From: Hydrangea macrophylla
Lineage: Eukaryota; Streptophyta; Magnoliopsida; Cornales; Hydrangeaceae
NCBI GenBank assembly: GCA_033977485.1
Contig: CM066982.1
Span: 32,342,218-32,406,217 of the forward strand
DNA: 64,000 nt
Direction of reading: 5' to 3'
Shown here: piece by piece, positions 1 through 11,161 of the stretch
Layout of the letters: every line of letters begins with the position of its first letter
How positions within the stretch are numbered: position 1 is the stretch's first letter
Notes under the pieces: generated by a model
Told to the model about the DNA's origin: nothing
What the model saw: only the letters and a program-made list of their open reading frames with translations
Databases searched by the model: none
Position numbers and translations under genes: made by a program

Positions 1-119
1 ATGTTCGCAGTGCGAGTCATTCGTTGTGATTAAACCTAGTCGATGTCAGCAGTCTATGAGGTCGTTCGATCTGTTGAAGGTATGTTCTATTCTTGCATCT
101 TCCATCGCCTCGGGTTAAG

Positions 120-383
120 TCAATATCTCATGTGCTCCTTGTAGTAGGTTGACCTTGGTAGTGTAGCAGGTTGTGGCTTGAGTGGTTTAAAAAGCAATTC
201 TGAATGGACGATATGGAGGTGTCTAAATAACTCGTTTCCATAGTTACTTGTGCTTGTGCCGTCAGCGGTCTTCCATAAGCCTTGTATCAGTCTTCCAAAT
301 ACAATGGTGGGATCGATCTCCTTAGGTATTATGTTGCTTAGCCTTCTGGAATAGTCCTCAGTTGTTTGAGATGATTCATCCAT
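120..383 (-). pseudogene. gag: Gag N-terminus of element F (degraded)
   Basis: A short open frame of 87 codons resembles the start of the gag of element A: both have an IP-E-(I/M)DP motif, then VF and a short helical stretch, then an SNY or ANY motif about 25 residues later. The frame stops at 120. I could not follow a recognisable gag domain into 1-119 in any frame, so this copy is probably broken or rearranged. Gag is the nucleocapsid precursor that packages element RNA in cytoplasmic particles. The assignment rests on this similarity alone. Confidence 0.5.
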
Positions 384-1293
384 TGTAGAGATCGAGCAGA
401 TTCTTCTATTCCTACATATGAGTTTGTGTCTATAAGGTTTCTATCATACCTTATGCGAGGCAATCATAGCCTATTACATCTCACATTATAGTTATCATCA
501 TAATCCCAGTAACTAGAATACAATGATTGAAACAATTGAATAGATTGATCCAAAATGAAGCCGAATCTGAAAAGGCATATGAATTCTCATAGATAGAAGT
601 ACAATAGTAGAGTGATGTGATCCATTCAATAATAAGATGTAAATCTAATAATGATTGAATGACTGTTTACTATGGAAGTAATCGTAGTATCTCAAGATTT
701 GTAGGAAATGAAAGTAACTGATGGCATAAGGCCTTCAACGAATGAAATAAGAATTAGGTATTTCATAAGTGAAATAGTCCAAACGAAACCCCACTGATAA
801 AGAATAAGGTAGCAACTAAGAGAGACAATAAGAGGTCAAGATGTACAGAGAGTACAACATTTTTGAGTTCATGGCAAGAACAAGGACAGAGAACTCATTT
901 AGAATTATTTCAAATGAAATGAACTTGTAAGAATTTGTTCAAGGAATAATAAGTCAAAAAGAATGGCTTTGCAGTACTAGTGATCGAACTTGTTCTCAAA
1001 AGAATTTGTCAAGAATCGGATGATCAAGGTACATACTCAAGAATTGTTGACTGGGGAATTTCTAAAAATTCAAGGAAATGAATTACTTATCAAGGAGTGT
1101 ATCACAATAATTATTGATGGTAATCAGAGCCACTTTACAAAATATATAGATCCTTTTTCCAGAAGAAATGACCATTAGAATAGAAGGTATCGATTTACTC
1201 AAAGGGAGTGGAATGAGTAGAAAGGATATATTACTGCTTACTATAGTACTCGCCTACCATATATAAGGTAAAGTTTGCCTCTCTTATTATCTA
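384..1293. other. Non-coding stretch between acidic ORF and gag of F
   Basis: I see no supported coding region here. In element A the matching interval between acidic ORF and gag is about 390 bp, so F's is longer. A 62-codon plus-strand frame at 990-1178 has no recognisable motif. Confidence 0.5.
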
Positions 1294-1983
1294 TTACGGG
1301 CCCTCTAAGAACTCCTCCTTAGGGTCCTCCTCCTCCTCCTCAATGTCAGCTGGATCTGCTTCGTGGTTCTGCTCAAGCATCGGTATCATCTTGTCCCCAT
1401 CAACTGCTGGTGCTGGATGGTCATGTACATCATCCCCTGCTCTTTGAAGATCGTCTGCTGGGTAAACCTCCTCGATCGGCTCGTCGTCGCTACTTGCCGG
1501 ATCATCATCAATTGTCAGGTCATCGTCGTCATCTGCATTATCACCATTAGATGGGTCGTCTGCTGAGTGGTCACTGCCTGCAGAATCCTCTCCACTCACT
1601 ATGTCGTCGTCGCTATCTGTATCCATGGGATCTGAATCGGCATCTGGCTCTGGTATGGGCTCAGGTGAGAATGGTGGTGCTGGTGCGGCAATGATTATCG
1701 GGAAGAGTATATCGTCATATAGTGCCTCATCCTGAGTCATGCCGATAAGCTCCTGGTGAATAAGTATGGTAGTCTCTGAAGCATGGATCGACTCGGGCTG
1801 AACTCGATCCGGATACTGCAATGTATCGGTAAGCACAGCTCTCCGTATATCCTCTTCCAAGATATGCCTCGCCCTCTAGCAGATCCGATGTCGATATAGT
1901 ACAGGGTTGGCAAGCTGGATACGACCATCGCGATTATAGTGACCTTCGAAATCATCATGAACAAAGCTCGACTCTATAGTCAT
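1294..1983 (-). pseudogene. Acidic ORF upstream of gag, element F
   Basis: Reading on the minus strand from an ATG at 1983, the frame runs 230 codons to the stop at 1294, with one internal TAG near 1880. The N-terminal 70 or so residues align with the acidic ORF of element A: an Asp-Asp/Gly/His-rich start, an R-(I/V)-C motif, then LEED and a short helical block. The rest is a low-complexity Asp/Glu/Pro/Ser tail with runs of Asp. It lies between PBS and gag. I recognise no domain and assign no function. The acidic tail suggests a charged disordered region, perhaps a gag leader domain or a separate accessory protein. Confidence 0.6.
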
Positions 1984-2080
1984 GCAAAAGGAGCTAACTT
2001 AGTGTCAGTACTAATACGAGGTAAATCTTAGGCTCATAACTTAAGGTGTAGGACATTCAGTGAGCGCATCATAACCTAAA

Positions 2081-2092
2081 GCTCAGATACCA
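2081..2092 (-). other. Primer-binding site of element F (initiator tRNA-Met)
   Basis: On the minus strand this reads TGGTATCTGAGC, which matches the canonical Met-initiator PBS TGGTATCAGAGC with one change. It lies 8 bp inside the LTR end at 2101. This fixes the orientation of F and its inner LTR boundary. Confidence 0.85.
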
Positions 2093-2787
2093 AAAATCCC
2101 TGTCACGCCCCGAAGTACCAAAAATAGGGAAAAATAAATTTCCTTTATGGGTCATAGACATGTGACTGGTTGTGAGTGTCACCTGATTGTCCAAACATGC
2201 TTATAACAATAATGTGATATGGGAAAGTGACTAAGTTCAGCGGAAGCAGAAATTTAAAACATCCAAGTCTTACATCAGTAGTATATTACAGGCCAAAAAG
2301 ATATCCAAAAGATACATATTACAAGACCAGCTAAACTATTATATCACTAACATAATAATAGAACTATAACAAAAGAAAAGCTCCAAAGTCTTCAGCTGGC
2401 GAAACCGTAGCCTTCCTTATAGTAATCTTCACCAGCATAGTCTTCAGTAGTAAAGTCAGCATCTTGATAGTAGTCGGCTCCGTCTGGACCTGCAAAGGTT
2501 GGACGTGGAAGGTCCAGCGGCATGAAAAGATCTTAGCGGTTAAGCTAAGTGAGGGTCTCCTTAAGGTTACCACCACTTAAGGTAAGTTATTCTTCATTTC
2601 TTCTTATTCTCGATACTATGTCTTGTTCGTCTTTTCTCATTCTCAAAACCATATCTTATTTAAACACAATCATTCCCCTTGAAACTTAACCCAGAACTGA
2701 ACTGACCAATGACATTGACTGAAAGAAGACTTAACTCCAAATGCATTTACTGGTCAAGAAAGAACAACACTCAATAATGAATAATTA

Positions 2788-2877
2788 ACTATCGCCCAAC
2801 TGGCACTCAAACTGTCGCCCAAATGGCATTCAAACTATCGCCCAACTGGCATTCAAACTGTCACCCAAATGGTATAA
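2788..2877. repeat. Tandem repeat, 23-bp unit, in F LTR
   Basis: Four consecutive degenerate units alternate between two forms: ACTATCGCCCAACTGGCA and ACTGTCGCCCAAATGGCA, each followed by a TTCAA-like tail. Confidence 0.8.
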
Positions 2878-2902
2878 GTGTGCGGGACATTAACAATCTC
2901 TT

Positions 2903-3170
2903 GGTCGAACATGTCATGCCGATCTTCAGGTCGCCCGCATGTTATCGAACACGTCATGCCAATCCTCAGACCAAGGGTACGGGAAATTAATAATCACTTG
3001 GACGAACACGTCATGCCGATCCTCAGGTCACTCGTACATAACCAAACACGTCATGGCGATCCTCAGTCCAAGGGTGCGGAAAACTAATCAACTACTTGAT
3101 CGAACACGTCATGACGATCCTCAGGTCATCCGCACTTGACCGAACACGTCATGCCGATCCTCAGATCAAG
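2903..3170. repeat. Interspersed-tandem repeat with 27-bp core, in F LTR
   Basis: Six copies of a core reading CGAACACGTCATGCCGATCC followed by TCAGGTC are spaced about 40-60 bp apart. The spacers are themselves partly repeated (for example AAGGGTRCGG and AATCACTTG). The small frames across it are products of the repeat, not genes. Confidence 0.8.
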
Positions 3171-3862
3171 GAACAAAACATAACTCACCAACCGACTCCA
3201 TAGAATAATTGAGAGACCAACTTTGCAAGAATTATCCAAACACGACACAAAAGTTCACGAATCAACTTTGACCAGTAGACACACGACTAGAAACGATGCC
3301 CAATGTCCCTTATTCGCATTAAATCTGTTATCGAAGGTTTTATCGTTATTTTACGTGTTTGTACGTTTCGTAGTTTAGTTCGTTAATGTCATCCATTTAT
3401 AACCGTTAATATTTCGCTATACGTCCGACATTCCGTTTTCCTCTCAATATACTTACGATGGAAACTTTTCCAATCACTTATCAACGCAATAATCGTGCCA
3501 TACAATATACTTATAGTTTGGGTATGAACTTTCCAATGGTCATTAAACTATATTCAAGTAGCTTATGGATTTATAATCATGGATTTAATATCAATAAAAC
3601 ATATAGATGAAACCCTTAACATACTCATCTACACGATAGCACTACCATAGTACGAGATTTTCATAACAACACATGTACTGGAAAACTAGCATCAACAATC
3701 AACACCATGCATAGACAAAACATTATACAAAAAGATGTACAATCTGCCAAGATACATTTTCACTGTGTTGGCTGAATTAACATGATTTATTTGGGCATGA
3801 TAAATTGCTTTGTAGATCAAACTCAAAACTAAAACATTATAGATAATAGGAATATCTTCATG

Positions 3863-4345
3863 TACAAAAAAAATCTAGCTTCAATTACATTTTTGAGCTA
3901 CTCAAACAATTTATTTTACAAGACATTTCTTATATCTCGGACAGTTCTGTCCCAGATTTATAGTACTGCATTGTACGTGCATTTCACCTATGAAGGAGGA
4001 GTGTTTAGACTGAGCTATAGAAGCGTTATTTGTAGATATATGAGTTAGTTTTTACCACAAAAAAAAACTAGCTTAATTCGGATTTTTGAGCTTCACAAAA
4101 CATTCATTTTACTAAACTATGTTCTGCTGAAAGTTTCAGTTTCTCAGATTTATAACACTGCGTTGTACATGCATTTCACCCATGAAGGAGTGATTTCTAG
4201 ACTGATCTATAGAAGAGTTATTTGTAGATAAATGAGTTAACTTTTACCACAAAAAACCTAGCTTAATTCGGATTTTTGAGCTGCACAAAACATTCATTTT
4301 ACTAAACTATGTTCTGCTGAGAGTTTCAGTTTCTCAGATTTATGG
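3863..4345. repeat. Tandem duplication, about 187-bp unit, 2.5 copies, in F LTR
   Basis: Three successive blocks start near 3863, 4050 and 4241. Each begins with an A-rich run and CTAGCTT, continues through TTTTTGAGCT and a CAGATTTAT motif, and the first two include GCATTTCACC and ATGAAGGAG. The third is cut short at about 4345. Copies two and three are closer to each other than to the first. Confidence 0.8.
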
Positions 4346-4803
4346 ATTTGTCTTGCATGTCATGAAAACTTCAACACAACAACATCAAAATTCTACTAAA
4401 CATTAGTACATATTATATGAGTTCTAAATTGAGTTAGATTGCTCACAATTACTCACCAAAGCTTGAAATTGAGCTTGCATGGATGTTGTTTTTGAGCTTA
4501 ATAGAGCTTGAACTTCAAACTTCAAGGATGAACTCCTTCTTCTTCTTAACTTCTTGACTTTTCTTTATTCTAGGAATCTTCTTGGACTTCTAAGACTTAT
4601 AATCATAGCTCCTAAGTCCCCATGGTGATGTGGATATAAGTATATGAGTGTGTATATGAAGGTGCTCACAAGAAAATGGAGGATCAACTCTTGATTTTCC
4701 TCCTAACTTCTCTTTTATCTCTCTATGTATCTCTAACCTCCTAGCCTTCTCTCCATGTGTAGATTTTTAGGCCAAAAAAATGAAATGCATGATTATATGC
4801 ATG

Positions 4804-4915
4804 GTTATATAGAGATGGTGGAGGGGGAGGTGTCTTCATGCATGTTTGCATGTGCACATGCAATGACAAGTGTCCCACATGTAGACAAGTGTCACATAGG
4901 GTGGTGACATGTGTC
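4804..4915 (-). promoter_or_regulatory. U3 dyad words and TATA box of element F
   Basis: Three copies of the dyad GACAWGTGTC lie at 4865-4874, 4884-4893 and 4906-4915. In the minus-strand sense they are 50-110 bp upstream of a TATA-like CTATATAAC (4804-4812). Other LTRs in this window are arranged the same way, with palindromic words followed by a TATA box. The promoter role is inferred from position. Confidence 0.55.
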
Positions 4916-5249
4916 AATGGGGTTGCATGTAGCTTTCATGTGGCCGGCCATATGGAGCCCACCTTGGGTTTTGTGCCACTTTCTCAGTTTGCGTGTGTAA
5001 GTTCCTCGGTATTCGTGTCGGTCTCAAAGTACGTGCAAACTGGTATTATTTCTAATGTCTGGGTCCGGGTACGGGACTAAGTTAAATCTTATTATGGTCG
5101 AGTCGGTATGGTTACTACAGTCTATATGGTAATACTACACCACGTCCATACCCTCACGTAATTAAAATAATAATATAATAATATAGTGGGTCCAATACAG
5201 AAATTAGAAAAAGGTGATATTATAGTGACAGAAAATTACAGGTGTTACA

Positions 5250-6323
5250 AAATTATTCACTGTTTTGAAGTTTTTTTTTAGAAAACAATGTGTATTTATT
5301 TGGAATCCAAATATTGGGGGTTTTAGGGTTTTGAAATAGAGGGTTTTGAAAGCATATTTTTAACATCAAATGGAGATTATGACCTCTTGGAATATCAACA
5401 TTAAATTCATATCAAGAACCTCCAAGATTGTTGGAGCGATTTTGTTTTCATTTAAATGTGACTTCAAGAATACATAGGAATGTATTGAAGTCATAATTAT
5501 CATCTATCAAACATGTTTTTGAGGTCAAGAGCTATTATACATAAGGATTCACTCACCTCAAACTTCATGTCTTCATTTAGGTGATGATGAACTAGTAAGT
5601 AAATAAAGAAAACTAAAAAAGAAATGAGGTCAAGAGGAGATGAACATAATCATATAAACAAGTAAGTAAGTAATCAACAATTGATATACAATGAGATTAC
5701 GGACTTGTAGCTTGGTGTTTCACTCATACATTGTGACTTTGGACATAGAAGTAGCTTCCTGTCTCATAAATGCTCACTAAAATGGTGGTTGGGTGTATTT
5801 AATGTAAAGTAAATAGGAGTAATGAAGTAAAAAAAACAATATTTAGAACTCACTTTCTTGTTGAAAATCAAAGAAGTACGCTTCTTTTTCTCTCAATTAT
5901 AACCTTATCTCTACCACTTTCTCTCTAAAACTTTTCTAAGCTTTCATTTTTTACCCCCGTAAATGAAAAGTCAAGGGGGGGCTTATATAGGCCAATTTGG
6001 GGTGGTTCTGGGATTTAAAGAGTACTCCCATTAGTCCCAAACATCTATGAAAAAGGAACTGAGTCGTTTTGGTTTTTAATTAATCAAATTGGACCCCCAA
6101 AATAAATTACAAAAATGGACTGTTCTGGGGGAGAGTGCTGCGACGGCACTGGACCTGTGCCGCGGAGACAGTGGGTCAGTGCCACGGCGGCACTGCTCCT
6201 CCAACGTCCGGATAATGCAATTTAGGCCTCCAGAGGTTCCGGTATTCGCAAAAAGGCCCTATGTCATCCAAAATTTGTAGAAAATGCGTACGAACTCCAA
6301 ATTGAGCTTGTGATATATCGTTG
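5250..6323 (-). repeat. 3' LTR of element E, truncated and interrupted
   Basis: The segment matches 61550-62617 in the same order. Similarity ends abruptly after the ATATCGTTG motif near 6323, while the other copy continues about 730 bp to its LTR end at 63345. The left part lies beyond element F, outside the window. So the LTR start, and probably the adjacent polypurine tract (PPT), were deleted in this copy. Confidence 0.75.
5981..6195 (-). promoter_or_regulatory. U3 word cluster and TATA box, E 3' LTR
   Basis: GC-rich words at 6136-6195 repeat GGCACTG, CAGTGCC and GCCGCGG, including the near-palindrome CAGTGCCACGGCGGCACTG. On the minus strand they lie about 145 bp upstream of a TATA-like CCTATATAAGC (5981-5991). 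The same cluster is at 62434-62497 in the other LTR, where the TATA is eroded. Confidence 0.55.
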
Positions 6324-6838
6324 ATCAAATCTTATGACGGTTGATCCGAAAAAATCGATTCGGGCCCTCGAGAGCCGATTCTTTTCAATTTTTGCCTGCT
6401 AGGGGTAGCCTTGATAACGTTTAGACTGCTGGTGGTAAAACCTTGTAAATTTTGACTGAAATGGGCCACTGGGACTAACCGGGGCCAGAAACAGGCTAAA
6501 AAAGGCCAAAATGGGCTGAAACGGAGCGAAACGGGGCCCGCGGGAAGTAGTGCGGCGATGGCACTGGCCAACTGCCACCGCGGCAATGGCCCATTGCCAT
6601 TGCTACACTCTTCATTGGGTGGCCAGACTTCATGTTTGTATATCTCAAGTTTTTGAGCTCCAAATGCTCATTCTTAACCATTTTGGGGTGTTTTTGGAGC
6701 CAAAATCCGTCAAAAGACAGATTGTGCACACTCAGGTGAGTAATCTCTTCCCATGATTGGAATTCTGATTGGTGTTTTAGTTTTCTCTATTTTTTAAGAA
6801 GAAAGTTTGGTTTCAACTTCCATTTTCTTCACAGATCC
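6324..6838 (+). promoter_or_regulatory. Upstream region of the antisense PMD gene of element E
   Basis: There is no supported coding region. At 6551-6605 there is a cluster of TGGCACTGG, CTGCCACCGCGG and CAATGGCCCATTGCC words, like those in E's own LTR, 230-290 bp before the PMD start codon. I infer a promoter or enhancer role from position. No clear TATA box is visible. Confidence 0.4.
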
Positions 6839-9005
6839 ATGGCTTCAAGCTCGAGCAGACTCTCTAAGAAGGCTAAGGAACGGGTAAGGGACGAGAGCCA
6901 ACCCCCAGAGTCAATTTTGCACGACCCTCAATGTCATCTTTCAGCTACGGCTCTAGTGAGTCAGGTATGTAAAGTTTTCGGCAGTTCAGGACTATTCACG
7001 TGCATTTGTGCTAGTTTTGTGAACTATAGTGTGAACCTAGAAATTGTTGAAAGCTTGTTTTATGCTCATTTTTTTATTTTGTGAAGTTGTACCTCGGGTT
7101 GTGAAAAGTGATTTTGTGCTTGTTTTTCCTATTTTTGATGTGTGCAGGTGCCGGAGGTGACCTTGAAGGGCCATGGTAGTCTTGTCCATGCTTTCCTGTG
7201 GTATACTCAACTTTCACCTACTGTTAAACAAATGGTCGACGAGGCGGGGTTTGGCGGTTTTTTTCGTTTGGTTTCGAAGAGTACTAACGACCTTGCACAC
7301 TTTTATGCTCTTGCTGAGAGAAGGTGGGACATGACGAATACTTTTTATCTGCCGTTTGGCGAGATGACAATGACGCCCTTCGACTTTTCCATGATTATCG
7401 ACTTGAGAGTTGGCGGGAAGCGCCTAATTCTGGACTATTTTTTTGAGATCGATCCTGAAATGGCTGAGATGTTGATTGGGGCCGTTCCTCCTAATTTGGA
7501 GGGGCATCGGTTTCCTTGCGGCTGGCTTTATCGAGCTTACGGAAGAGGGGGGCACAACCTAGATAACCATCAGCTATTGAGAGTATTCCTTCTGTATATC
7601 ATTGGTTGTTCGATCTTTGCAACACTGAATGACCGGATGAACTTGAGGCTGCTTTCTTGTTTGGCGACTATCGATGAGATCCCTTCCTATGACTGGGGTA
7701 GTGCTGCCTTGGCTCATCTTTACAAGCATATGGGTGAGGTTTCCCGCGGGGGCATTAAATCAACCGGTGGGCTCTGGCAAGCTTGGGAGGTAAGTCCTGT
7801 GACTTTTCCTTTTCTCTCGGTTCTTCGTTGCTTTTGTTTTCTGATTTTTATTTACTTGTGCAGCTCTAAAGCTTTGAGTACCTGAAGATGTTGGCTCCTA
7901 CTCCTGCCAATGAGTCGGGTGAAGATGAGGATGGCATGGTTCCTGTGCCCTTGTTCCCTCGGGACTTGAGATGGTGGAGAGATGTTGTTGTGGTCAAAAG
8001 TGGGGCCCATCGGATTATCCTCCTGAGGAGTTTGTTATTCGAGTTAACGGTTGCTAGCGTTGATTGGATGCCTTGGGAGAATGTTTCCTATGCTATCCCA
8101 GAGAAGATTCAGGCAGTCAAGCCCTTTGCCTCTTGCTAACTTTTAATGGAGAGTACTGAAGGTAGGCAGTGGTACCTTGACGAGCGAGTGTCCCGACAGG
8201 CGGTTGGTGGTCCGAGATACCGTGTTCCTCATACTCCTCCTGTGATGGATGTTGACGACCTTTCTGGTGCCTCTTTGTTGGCGGCTTTGACCGGTATTGA
8301 TGCTTGGGATCACTTTCGCTCTAAGACTGGTTACGAGACTTACCGTGGCCACTTCTTGATGCCCAACTTTCCACTCCTGGCTGTGAGTTTCCTTTACATA
8401 TTTGTGTCTATTCGTCACTGATGTTTTGGACTCATCTTTTCCTAACTTGTTTTGTGCCTATAGTTTCGTGAAATGTATAGGAGGCAATCCCCCCGGCTGC
8501 TGATCATATCCCTCCTTGGGATCGGACCATCAATGTCTTGGGTGCCGATGGTTCCCCTCAGGTCATAGAGGTGCCACGAGTTATGTGGGGGTATCCCACC
8601 CAGCTAGCAGGCATCCTTAATGTCCCTTGGAGTTATGCTGAGGAGGGTCATACCTTAGCAGCTAGCCTACTGTCTTTGGTCCTCACGCGAGACCATCGGG
8701 TATGTCTCTAATTTTGAGCTCCTTAAGGTTTTTGAGATTCTAACCCTAGATTTTACCCTTGACAAATGGATGGTATGCGGCAGTTTGCCACCAGTCAAAT
8801 GGCGTCCTTGGTAAGTTTCTGACTCGACTTTATTTTTGTAATTTTGATGATTCTCGACTAATAGCTTTCATTTTATTTGTGTGTGTAGTGTCGTGGAGGT
8901 GGTGCTGGCTTGTCGAGGACTAGGCCAAGGTGCAGGGGTGGCAGGAGGCCATCGCCGGCGTACACTCCATGTGGTCCGACGGAGGATGAAGAAGAAGAGG
9001 ACTGA
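6839..9005 (+). pseudogene. Plant mobile domain (PMD) gene, antisense in element E, six exons
   Basis: A spliced gene is read from GT-AG borders: exons 6839-6964, 7148-7789, 7864-8382, 8481-8699, 8784-8810 and 8889-9005. Each has a length divisible by three, so all introns are phase 0, giving about 548 codons plus stop. Exon 1 encodes a Ser/Lys-rich N-terminus. Exon 2 carries a PMD-like core with LKGHGSL, WYTQL and FGEMTMTP motifs. Exon 6 is Arg/Gly-rich with an acidic end. PMD proteins include MAIN/MAIL nuclear factors and transposon-borne relatives. In-frame stops at 7867 and 8137 make this copy a pseudogene. It runs antisense to E's gag-pol. The counterpart in element B (45774-48478) has the same exon plan. 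Confidence 0.75.
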
Positions 9006-9417
9006 GGCCTCCTAAGTAGGGACTTTTGCTTTGTCTCCATTTTATGTCTTCGATTTGGTTGGACTAGTATTTTGTGAATAACGGATGATGTGTAGGATGA
9101 TTTATCACCTTTTGACAGAGTATTATGATGTTTTGCCTTTTAAGCCGGATAGCTTCCGGTTTGAAGGCGCGGTCATGTGCTTATTTTATTTGGTGATCAT
9201 GTGACGATATATATATGTGCACCGTGATTCTGTGACTATTGATGTTACTACGATGAGCAGCTTTTGTGATAGTGAGTGTGTGTTTGCCTTGCTGGTGGGA
9301 TAGTCTGTGAAACGAGGATGTGCTGCCAAAATTTTGAATTTTGGTAGAACCGCGACAGAAAATATGGCATTGTATGATCCCGCTCAACTTTTTGCTTGGT
9401 TAAATATCATAGATGGC
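9006..9417 (+). other. Spacer between the two antisense genes of E
   Basis: AT-rich sequence without a supported gene. It probably holds the 3' end of the PMD transcript and the promoter of the DUF7745-like gene. I see no dyad-word cluster here, unlike the matching spacer in element B. Confidence 0.4.
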
Positions 9418-10277
9418 ATGGAACGGATCAACCTTTTCAACTAAGTCTTGACCGAGCTGTTCTCTCTTCATCAAATGGCCTTGAATGCTGAGTTCTTGCG
9501 CGCTGGTATTGCCCACTGGGACCCGGTAAATCATGTCTTCAATTTCAACGGCCTAGAGATATGCCTCCTGCTTGAAGAATTTTGTGGTATTCTCGGCTTC
9601 GACCCAGATTCACACTTGATTCTTCCTTCTACTGATACCCCCAGTCCTACTCGTGGCTTGGCTGAGTATCTCAACTGTTCAACTGCTATCTCCCACCGGC
9701 TAATTCATGGTGAGGTCCTCAACATTGCCTCCATCATTTCTCGGTACGTTAATCTCAGAAATCCCAGCGTATATGATGCTTCCCGTGGGGCCGCACTGAT
9801 CTTATACATGACTTCGCACTTCCTGTTCTCGAGTACTTCTAGCGACTTGGTGCATGTATGCCTTGGACTAAAATCGGGTAAGAACCCCATGGCTATGGTT
9901 CTAGCTGAAACCCAAAAAGGTTTGGATAACGCCATTAACCAAGGAACTTTCCTTCTTTCTGGGGCACCTTTGGTGTTGCAACTTGGCTATACGAGCGCCT
10001 CCAGCTGTGGATAGGCCAAATGCCACCAGTTTATTTTTGCAGGGCCGTGCTCCATTCCCACTACACTTTTGCTGACTGGGTTTGTATGTTGGGTACTCTT
10101 TCTGAAGCAGATATTTGTTGGATTGTGGGGCGTTGGGGCCTTCATGCTGTTTTCACCAATCTTGGGGATCACCCAAGAATGTGGTTGATGGGTATGAGAG
10201 AGACTTCTTTTTATCATCCTCGTCGATTAGCCAAGCAGTACGGGCGAGTTCAAGAGGCCCCCCCGGGGATTCACTGA
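9418..10277 (+). pseudogene. DUF7745-like gene, antisense in element E
   Basis: The frame starts at ATG 9418, has an in-frame TAA at 9442, and then runs about 180 codons. A frameshift near 9980 moves it to the frame open until 10277. It resembles the antisense gene of element B at 44048-45127: LFS-(L/F)-(H/R)-QM near the start, a WD..L-V-F-F motif, a LLEEF-like block, SGAP-L-VLQ, and near the end F-Y-P-R-QxG-Q. The pattern fits the plant family annotated as DUF7745, from memory of its WDP..FxF and LEE(F/Y) motifs. The function is unknown. It may be distantly related to PMD. Confidence 0.6.
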
Positions 10278-11140
10278 CAGGGTCTTTACTTCCAGAGTCA
10301 GGGCTATCACTATTGCTGCTTTCATCAGGGGTTGGACCTATCGAATAAAAGCTTATTTCTGAAGACCTTTGAAGAAAACAAAGTTAAAACTAGACTCGAC
10401 TGATTCGGCTTCCTCCTCCGAGTGTCTTTAATATTTATGACTGTTTTTTTAAGAAGAACTTTTATGTTTTCCTTTATTCCTGCTTATGTAATAATCAGAG
10501 TTTGTTTATCGATGAACCTTGGTTACTTTGGGAACCTTATTTTATGCATTGGCTTTCTGAAAACATTTTGAAGTAAGATTTTGATCAATGTTGTTTTTGA
10601 TACTTGTGTGGGCATGCTGGGGTAATTTAGGGATGAACGAGGCGGGTAGCCGAAGTTTGCCCCTAGTTTGGGGCATGGGTGGTTATGAGGCAAACGAGGT
10701 AGGTGACCGAAGTTTGCCCCTAGTTTAGAAGAGATTCAGGCAATCAAGGCGAGTGGTCGAATTTTGACCCTAATGTGAAGGGTGGTTTCTGGGTTATGGT
10801 AAGGACCGTGATTTTATTTCTCTCATATGCTCCTAATTTTTGCCTAGGCACTAGTAAAGTAACCTAGCGAGCTTTTTCTCTCTTTTGTTATTGCTCACTT
10901 TGATTTTAGCTCCAATTTTTGCCTAGGCTTCCTTTTCGAATTTTGACCTAGCGAGCCATCCTTCTTTTCTTTTGAAAAGTCTGCCTACGTACCCCCGAGC
11001 GGGGATCAGGTCCAACGTAGTTCCGGCCATGGTTTTGAAAGAAGGGGGTTGATTATTTTTGTGGGTGGAGCGACCGAACCGATGCGGTTGCCTACGTATC
11101 TCCAAGTGGGAATCAGGTCGAGCGTAGTTCAGGGCAAGGA
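10278..11140 (-). other. Post-pol region of E with PPT-like repeats
   Basis: On the minus strand, two copies of a block resembling TGGAACTACG...CTGATCC...TACGTAGGCA (near 11088-11135 and 10983-11032) are followed by two copies of ACTAGGGGCAAAC (near 10655-10670 and 10705-10720). The second motif matches the PPT next to element B's 3' LTR. It lies before the antisense gene cassette, not next to the LTR. The unit around 10625-10775 repeats roughly every 50-70 bp. Confidence 0.6.
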
Positions 11141-11161
11141 ATGAAGAAGATGGATGAAAAT

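Larger units (their letters stand above)
1..5249 (-). mobile_element. Element F: chromovirus-type Ty3/gypsy, 5' part only (runs off left edge)
   Basis: This is the 5' end of a minus-strand LTR retrotransposon: a 3149-bp LTR, an initiator-Met PBS, an acidic ORF and the start of gag. The outer LTR end at 5249 abuts sequence (5253 onward) that continues collinearly with 61553 onward, so F is inserted in the 3' LTR of element E. The acidic ORF and gag start resemble those of element A, so I place F in the same chromovirus group by inference. RT, INT and the 3' LTR lie outside the window. Confidence 0.85.
2101..5249 (-). repeat. 5' LTR of element F
   Basis: On the minus strand the LTR begins TGTAACACC at 5249 and ends GGGCGTGACA at 2101. 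The termini are TG...CA, and the inner end carries the GGGCGTGACA sequence that also ends the 5' LTR of element A. At 3149 bp it is long, partly because of internal tandem repeats (2788-2877, 2903-3170, 3863-4345). Only one copy is in the window, so the outer boundary comes from the break in homology with element E. Confidence 0.8.

Noticed and set aside
4838..5080. Cys-rich plus-strand ORF of 80 codons
   Set aside because: Lies in the U3 of F's LTR, antisense, across the GACAWGTGTC words. No recognisable domain.
6839..10277. PMD and DUF7745-like genes as ordinary host genes between transposons
   Set aside because: The same pair in the same order and orientation relative to pol is present inside element B between pol and its 3' LTR, so they belong to the elements.
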